Source: Hymenobacter sp. YC55 (GTDB taxonomy: Bacteria; Bacteroidota; Bacteroidia; Cytophagales; Hymenobacteraceae). From it: a stretch of 64,000 bases of DNA. Shown here piece by piece: positions 59,003 through 64,000 of this stretch. The position numbers and the translations under genes were made by a program. Under the pieces are notes generated by a model, which saw nothing but the letters and a program-made list of their open reading frames with translations, was not told where the DNA came from and ran no database searches. Within the stretch, counting starts at the first letter, position 1, and every line of letters begins with the position of its first letter. Where the stretch lies: positions 3,038,001 to 3,102,000 of the forward strand of contig NZ_JARNTX010000001.1 of assembly GCF_029433095.1 (NCBI RefSeq), written 5' to 3'.

Positions 59003-60892
59003 ATGCAGGCTGTTCATAATATTGCTGAAATCTGCGCCCGGCATGGCATTACAGACGTGGTGCTGTCGCCTGGCTCCCGCTCGGCCCCGCTGACGCTGGC
59101 CTTCGCCCGCCACCCCGATTTGCGGGTGCGGGTGGTAACCGACGAGCGGGCGGCGGCCTTCATTGCGTTAGGAATGGCGCAGGCACAGCGGCGGGCGGTG
59201 GTATTGGTGTGCACGTCGGGCACGGCGGGCCTCAACTACGCGCCAGCCGTAGCAGAAGCTTATTTCCAGCATATTCCGCTGGTCGTTTTCACCGCCGACC
59301 GTCCCCCGGAGTGGATAGATCAGCTCGATGGCCAGACCATCCGCCAGCACAATCTGTATGGCGCCCACGCCAAAGGCGCGTTCGAGTTTCCGGTTGATAC
59401 CACGCACGCGCACGCCAAATGGCACGCGGCGCGCATTGTTAACGAGGCCATCAACCTGGCGCAGGTCGGACCCGCCGGACCAGTGCAGGTGAACGTGCCG
59501 TTGCGAGAGCCTTTCTACCCAAAGCAGGGCGAGGAAATCCGGTACGAGCAGGAGGTGAAAGCCACGCGCGAGCTACCCACCCGACCACAGTTGAGCGCAG
59601 CTGTACTACGCGAACTGCTCGACGCTATTCGGAGCGCTGGTCGCGTGCTGGTAGTAGCCGGTCAGCATCCTGCCGATGCGGAGCTATTGGTGGTGCTACG
59701 CCAGTTTGCGGCTACTTTCCAGGTGCCCGTGGTGGGTGATTTGATTGCCAACCTGCACCTGCCTGTGTCTGGCAAGGAGCAAAGTCCCCGTCCATTTGGC
59801 CGCCAAGACTTACTTATGGCTACGCCGGACCAGCAACTGAAGGAGGCTCTGAAACCAGAGCTGCTTATCACCTTCGGGCAGTCACTTATCTCTAAGGCGC
59901 TTAAGCTCTACCTGCGCAATGCACAGCCCGCCCAACATTGGCACGTCCAGCCAGCCGGTGCCGCAGCCGATACCTTCCAATCACTGACGAAAGTGGTACC
60001 GATGGAGCCAGCCGACTTTTTTGCTTCCTTGTTAGTAGAGGAAGCGCGCAGTGCGGAGACTAGTACAGAAGCTGCAGAGGCTCTTGATGCACCTCTTGCT
60101 TTGCCTGGCCACACCGCTGCACCAGATGCCACCCGGGTAGCAACGCCTCTGCTTCCGACTGGCTCCCCAACCCGGTCCAGCAACGGCCAACTGCAGCAGG
60201 CACTATCTTCAGCAAGAGCAGAATACCTAAAGCCATGGCTGGCGGCAGAAAACCGAGCTACCGATTTTCTACAGGCATTTATGCAGCAACCCACTCAGCC
60301 GTTCAACGAGTTTACGGCCATATACCGCTGCCTGCAAGCCCTGCCCGACCGCACGGCGTTGCACCTTGCCAACAGCATGGCAGTGCGCTACGCCAATATC
60401 CTCGGGCTGCCTAGCGAATTACACATAGAAGTATTCGCTAACCGGGGCACCAGCGGTATTGATGGCTGCAACTCCACAGCAGTTGGGGCGGCTTTGGCAG
60501 ATCCAGAGCGGCCCGTTGTGTTGCTGACCGGGGACGTGGCCTTCTTCTACGACCGCAACGCCTTCTGGCACAACTATCCTACCCCCAACCTGCGGGTGGT
60601 ACTACTCAACAACCATGGGGGCGGCATCTTCCGCATCATCGATGGGCCGCGCCAGCAGCCCGAATTGGATGAGTTCTTTGAGACTCGCCAGACGCTAACT
60701 GCCGAAAATACCGCTCGGGACTTTGGACTGCGATACTTTGAAGTTTCGTCGTTCGCCGAACTAGAGTCGGCGTTACCGGTTTTCTTTGCATTGGAAACCG
60801 GCGCGGCTTTGCTGGAAATTACCACCGACAGCAAGACCAACGCCGAGTTTTTCGAACAGTATCGCGCAGCAGTAAAAGTTGCCTTTGCTTAA
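59003..60892 (+). CDS. menD: SEPHCHC synthase MenD (thiamine diphosphate enzyme)
   Basis: A 629-residue ThDP-dependent enzyme which joins isochorismate and 2-oxoglutarate. The N-terminal Pyr domain has VLSPGSRSAPLTLAFARHPD and the C-terminal PP domain the GDVAFFYDRNAFWHN segment. An unusual 60-residue Ala/Thr/Pro-rich insert (residues about 350-410, STEAAEALDAPLALPGHTAA then PDATRVATPLLPTGSPTRSS) separates the central and PP domains. Usual MenD is about 550-590 residues long, so this insert explains the extra length. It is 94 bp after menF in the same unit. Confidence 0.95.
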   Translation: MQAVHNIAEICARHGITDVVLSPGSRSAPLTLAFARHPDLRVRVVTDERAAAFIALGMAQAQRRAVVLVCTSGTAGLNYAPAVAEAYFQHIPLVVFTADRPPEWIDQLDGQTIRQHNLYGAHAKGAFEFPVDTTHAHAKWHAARIVNEAINLAQVGPAGPVQVNVPLREPFYPKQGEEIRYEQEVKATRELPTRPQLSAAVLRELLDAIRSAGRVLVVAGQHPADAELLVVLRQFAATFQVPVVGDLIANLHLPVSGKEQSPRPFGRQDLLMATPDQQLKEALKPELLITFGQSLISKALKLYLRNAQPAQHWHVQPAGAAADTFQSLTKVVPMEPADFFASLLVEEARSAETSTEAAEALDAPLALPGHTAAPDATRVATPLLPTGSPTRSSNGQLQQALSSARAEYLKPWLAAENRATDFLQAFMQQPTQPFNEFTAIYRCLQALPDRTALHLANSMAVRYANILGLPSELHIEVFANRGTSGIDGCNSTAVGAALADPERPVVLLTGDVAFFYDRNAFWHNYPTPNLRVVLLNNHGGGIFRIIDGPRQQPELDEFFETRQTLTAENTARDFGLRYFEVSSFAELESALPVFFALETGAALLEITTDSKTNAEFFEQYRAAVKVAFA

Positions 60893-60912
60893 CTCTAACC
60901 CACTAATCATTT

Positions 60913-61010
60913 GTTATCCTGAGCTTGCGAAGGACCTCCTCACCATTGAACGACAGGTGTAACTACGATTTGTTCTGTGGGTATAAGGTCCTTCGCAAGC
61001 TCAGGATGAC
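60913..61010. repeat. Inverted-repeat element, copy C (98 bp)
   Basis: Arms: GTTATCCTGAGCTTGCGAAG at 60913 onward and its complement ending at 61010, 24 of 25 positions matching. The interior shares CCATTGAAC and TATAAGGTCCTT with copy B. It separates menD and menB. Confidence 0.9.
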
Positions 61011-61034
61011 AGATAAGCTCCTTGTTTTCTTCTT

Positions 61035-61859
61035 ATGGCCGAACAACTCACTTGGACTCCGATCAAAGAGTTCCGCGAAATTCTCTTCACGCAGTCAGGC
61101 GGCATTGCCAAAATCAGCATCAACCGCCCGCAGGTCCACAATGCCTTCACGCCCCTGACGGTGCAGGAAATGATTGAAGCCATGCACATCTGTCGCGACC
61201 GGACCGACATTGGCGTGGTTATCCTGACTGGCGAGGGGGGCAAAGCCTTCTGCTCGGGTGGCGACCAGAGTGTGCGTGGCCACGGCGGCTACGTCGGCGA
61301 CGATGCCATGCCCCGCCTCAACGTGCTGGATTTGCAGAAGCTGATCCGCTCCATCCCCAAGCCAGTGGTGGCAATGGTGGCCGGTTGGGCCATCGGGGGT
61401 GGCCACGTGCTGCACGTGGTCTGCGACCTGAGTATTGCCGCCGAGAACGCCCGTTTCGGCCAGACTGGCCCCAATGTAGGTTCGTTTGACGGTGGCTTTG
61501 GGGCCTCCTACCTCGCCCGCGTGGTGGGCCAGAAAAAAGCCCGCGAAATCTGGTTCCTCTGCGACCAGTATAACGCGCAAGAAGCCCTCGACATGGGCCT
61601 CGTAAACAAAGTAGTGCCCCTGGAGCAGCTCGAAGAAACCACGGTGGCGTGGTGCAACAAGATTCTCGAGAAAAGCCCGCTGGCGCTGCGCATGCTCAAG
61701 TCGTCGTTCAATGCCGAACTCGATGGGCAGGCTGGCATTCAGGAACTGGCTGGCAACGCAACGCTGCTTTATTACCTTTCCGAGGAAGCCAAAGAAGGCA
61801 AGAATGCCTTCCTGGAAAAGCGCAAGCCCGACTTCTCGAAGTTTCCGAAGTTTCCGTAA
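61035..61859 (+). CDS. menB: 1,4-dihydroxy-2-naphthoyl-CoA synthase MenB
   Basis: A 274-residue crotonase-fold enzyme that closes the second ring of the naphthoquinone, taking o-succinylbenzoyl-CoA to DHNA-CoA. Typical MenB segments are [60 protein letters not shown] and the LQ-type end. Length is normal. It follows menD, separated by an inverted-repeat element that might weaken cotranscription. Confidence 0.97.
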   Translation: MAEQLTWTPIKEFREILFTQSGGIAKISINRPQVHNAFTPLTVQEMIEAMHICRDRTDIGVVILTGEGGKAFCSGGDQSVRGHGGYVGDDAMPRLNVLDLQKLIRSIPKPVVAMVAGWAIGGGHVLHVVCDLSIAAENARFGQTGPNVGSFDGGFGASYLARVVGQKKAREIWFLCDQYNAQEALDMGLVNKVVPLEQLEETTVAWCNKILEKSPLALRMLKSSFNAELDGQAGIQELAGNATLLYYLSEEAKEGKNAFLEKRKPDFSKFPKFP

Positions 61860-61884
61860 TCGGCTAGCATTCACAGAATACATG

Positions 61885-61923
61885 AAAGGCGCTATATCCC
61901 ATCAGGCGGGTATGGCGCCTTTT
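61885..61923 (+). terminator. Terminator of the menaquinone operon
   Basis: An 8-bp stem AAAGGCGC / GCGCCTTT (61885-61892 with 61915-61922) plus a weak inner stem, followed by a TTGATTTT tail, 25 bp after menB. Confidence 0.75.
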
Positions 61924-62143
61924 GATTTTAAGAAGAATAAGCAGCTTAAATACGTATCCCGCCAGCGCGACTGTATACGCTCTGCAAGAGCTTCTTCAAT
62001 CAGTCGTGTAGGCAGATATAGGCTGCAAACCAGCACCAACGGAACACAGGTGATAGACAATATCCTACGGCCGTATCAGTCGGATAGCGCAAAGGCTCAA
62101 CTTTATATTTACTTTATGCTATTCATCTAAACACAGCTGTTCT

Positions 62144-63010
62144 ATGAAATTCATAACCGTGTTGGCCTTCTTCGTTGCACTCACTGCTTCGTTTAGCTTC
62201 GCCCCAAGTAAAGAGTCTATTCCGCAGATAGGCCTTGTGGCACCAATCGAGCAGGATAGCCTGCTATACGCCGCCGGTTTTCGAATGCTAGGCGAATCTG
62301 TGGGTCGCATGATTGCGCCTTCTTTATCGGAAGAACAGTTCAAGCTGAATCTTGCCCGCATAAAAAAGGCGAAGTGCAAAGTATACCTCTGCAATATTCT
62401 CTTCACCGGTAAAATCAAAATTGCTGGTCCTACCGTCGACGATGCCAGGGTAGTAGCGTATGCTGACAGCGTTTTTTCGAGAGCTCAGCAGGCCGGTATA
62501 CCCGTTATCGTTTTGGGCAGCGGCGGCGCACGCAGGCTTCCGGAAGGCTACGATGCCCAAAAAGCCCAAGCCGACTTTGTGGTCTTGTGCCGCAAGTTGG
62601 CTGTTGCGGCTCAGAAGCACCGGATAATGATTGCCATTGAAAGCCTTCAAGCTTCCGAAACGAATTTTCTGACTAGCCTACAGTCGGCCGCTGAGGTTGT
62701 ACGTGCGGTCAACCATCCCAACTTCAAGCTCAACGCCGATATATTTCACATGATGCGCGGAGGCGAATCGCCACAAAGCATTATCGACGCAAAGGATTTG
62801 CTAGTCCACTGCGAGATTGCCGAGAAACAAAGCCGCTCTTTTCCAGGTGTGCAAGGCGATGATTTCAAACCTTATTTAAGAGCTTTAAGAAAGGCGAACT
62901 ACAAGGGTCATATTTTTATCGAGGGCAACACCAGTAACCCAAGCACCGACATCCCCCTTTCGTTTAACTATTTGACCAAGCAGCTCAAGGAAGTGTACGC
63001 AGAGAAATAA
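62144..63010 (+). CDS. Exported sugar-phosphate isomerase/epimerase-like protein
   Basis: A 288-residue TIM-barrel protein of the AP-endonuclease-2 (xylose isomerase-like) family with a signal peptide (FITVLAFFVALTASFSF). The metal ligands are in IAIESLQASE and in HIFIEGNTSNPSTD near the end. Exported versions are common in Bacteroidota and may epimerise or isomerise sugars. It begins 221 bp after the menB terminator. The intervening region shows nothing I could identify. Confidence 0.85.
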   Translation: MKFITVLAFFVALTASFSFAPSKESIPQIGLVAPIEQDSLLYAAGFRMLGESVGRMIAPSLSEEQFKLNLARIKKAKCKVYLCNILFTGKIKIAGPTVDDARVVAYADSVFSRAQQAGIPVIVLGSGGARRLPEGYDAQKAQADFVVLCRKLAVAAQKHRIMIAIESLQASETNFLTSLQSAAEVVRAVNHPNFKLNADIFHMMRGGESPQSIIDAKDLLVHCEIAEKQSRSFPGVQGDDFKPYLRALRKANYKGHIFIEGNTSNPSTDIPLSFNYLTKQLKEVYAEK

Positions 63011-63199
63011 ATCCTCCCCATGATGGCCCGGGACCTTGCCTAGTGTTTACGCTGCTCCTCCGAAAAGCTAAAGGCAAGCACAACCTCCTTGAAAAGCACC
63101 AGCCTAGTTTCTCGAAGGCATGATAAGGGCTATTTATCGACCTAGCACCTTTACGATCTAGCACTTAGCATTCCGAATAACACCCCTACTCTTTCCTTT

Positions 63200-63922
63200 A
63201 TGTTTGAATGGCTACGCACAATTGCCACCATGCTGGATAGCAAAAAGATGGCCGCCATAGCGCTGGAAAACGAGAATATCCGGCGATATGGCGCGCAGGA
63301 CTTATCTGAATTCGACTTAGACCAAACGGCCCGGCAGCCTACTGCTACCGAAATACGCGGCTTAGCCACTGGCGCCATTCTATTTTTTGTCGGCGCAAAT
63401 CCAATTAAGCTGTTACCTCGCATCAAGCCCGAGCCGCTTGCTGAGCGAAAGGCTGCAACGGCCGACTGGTGGGGTATCAGCAACACGGAAGAAGCGCTTG
63501 ACATCCTGCAATGGCTCCGCGAGGAAGGACACCGCCACAAATACCAGAGCCAGCTGAAAAGCCAGCCGATGCACTGGCAAGCACTATTTGTCGACAATCC
63601 TTTTCTTAAGAACCGCACCGTAACCAACGTCGCCGCTTGGGATTATGCGCGCCAAGTGAACGTGGCACGCTGGTGCTATGACTACGATTATTTGACATGG
63701 GAGGAAGCTTGGCAGTACATTGATGATGCCACTCAAGCGGCCCTACGCACCTATGATTCGTGGGATAGTTTCGCGGCTGGGTTCGTAGCCGGGCGTATCA
63801 TGTGGGCACCCGACAATGACATGCACGACCACATTGCCGAAACAGCGCGCTACCTGATAGAGGCACGCTACAGCCCGTGGCGCGACATTCCTTGGCAGCT
63901 GTACCCGGTGCCTGGCGATTAG
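63200..63922 (+). CDS. DUF1266 domain-containing protein
   Basis: A 240-residue cytosolic protein. Family traits of DUF1266 are DWWGISNTEEALDILQWLRE followed by EGHRHKY, then AAWDYARQVNVARWCYDYDY, LTWEEAWQYIDDATQ and SWDSFAAGFVAGRIMW. The function is unknown; members often occur in gene groups with toxins or with stress-response genes in Gram-positives and Proteobacteria. No such partner is visible. A 10-bp cluster near the start has no strong promoter. It is the last gene in the window. Confidence 0.85.
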   Translation: MFEWLRTIATMLDSKKMAAIALENENIRRYGAQDLSEFDLDQTARQPTATEIRGLATGAILFFVGANPIKLLPRIKPEPLAERKAATADWWGISNTEEALDILQWLREEGHRHKYQSQLKSQPMHWQALFVDNPFLKNRTVTNVAAWDYARQVNVARWCYDYDYLTWEEAWQYIDDATQAALRTYDSWDSFAAGFVAGRIMWAPDNDMHDHIAETARYLIEARYSPWRDIPWQLYPVPGD

Positions 63923-64000
63923 TTGCGAACTCCTGCCACTGGTTGTGGGCCTTGCTGCCTTCAGATAAAGGTGGCGCTTCAATTACTTTCAGGTATTGCC

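Overview
The window looks like a chromosomal segment of a Hymenobacter-like member of the Bacteroidota (order Cytophagales). The grounds are protein families typical of the phylum (DUF3822, a DUF3276/PUR-alpha protein, a type IX secretion plug protein, a secreted protein with a T9SS C-terminal sorting domain, DUF3667, a SusC-like TonB receptor), the general lack of Shine-Dalgarno sequences, and several promoter candidates of the Bacteroidota form TTTG...TAnnTTTG. The DNA is moderately GC-rich with a few AT-rich patches. Genus is an inference. I found no tRNA, rRNA, CRISPR array, insertion sequence or prophage.

Layout. 1-11.3 kb is mostly housekeeping: the end of a DUF3822 gene, coaD, a NUDIX hydrolase, a YfcE-like phosphodiesterase, a threonine aldolase, a cation:proton antiporter, a PPP-type phosphatase, an AlkA-like glycosylase, DUF58 and DUF3276 proteins, ychF and a PhnA-domain protein. 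11.3-19 kb encodes envelope and secreted proteins: an M48 protease, the T9SS plug protein, and a tight three-gene operon of a PhoX-like protein, a secreted leucine-rich-repeat protein and a di-haem cytochrome c peroxidase. 19-31 kb is mixed: an AT-rich GH25 lysozyme, an ABC-F ATPase, an FCP1-like phosphatase, a transglutaminase, a GH36 alpha-galactosidase and a lipoprotein serine protease that sits between a small gene and a duplicated tail of that gene. 31-40 kb holds an amidase, a second PPP phosphatase, a 55-residue DUF2256 protein, a PAS protein, a large AsmA-like protein and several small enzymes.

40-45.2 kb is a redox/regulator cluster of three SDR oxidoreductases and two AraC-type regulators. 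Two of the SDR genes have paired direct repeats with a 21-bp period placed just upstream of a candidate -7 box, the geometry expected of AraC-family operators. 45-57 kb holds hypothetical lipoproteins, an ATP-grasp protein, a DUF3667 membrane protein, a deoxyhypusine synthase homologue, hslV, a TonB receptor, the pyruvate dehydrogenase E2 subunit with two lipoyl domains, a BNR-repeat protein and a histidine phosphatase. 57-62 kb is a menaquinone operon (hotdog thioesterase, menF-like, menD, menB). The end holds a sugar-phosphate isomerase-like protein and a DUF1266 protein.

Between genes the window is rich in very long, near-perfect hairpins (up to a 33-bp perfect stem) and carries three copies of an 85-113 bp inverted-repeat element whose ends read GTCATCCTGA. 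I saw no clear new defence or mobile system. The strongest candidates for new biology are the AraC/SDR operator pairs, the PhoX-LRR-peroxidase operon, the duplicated gene tail beside the serine protease, and the small inverted-repeat element family.
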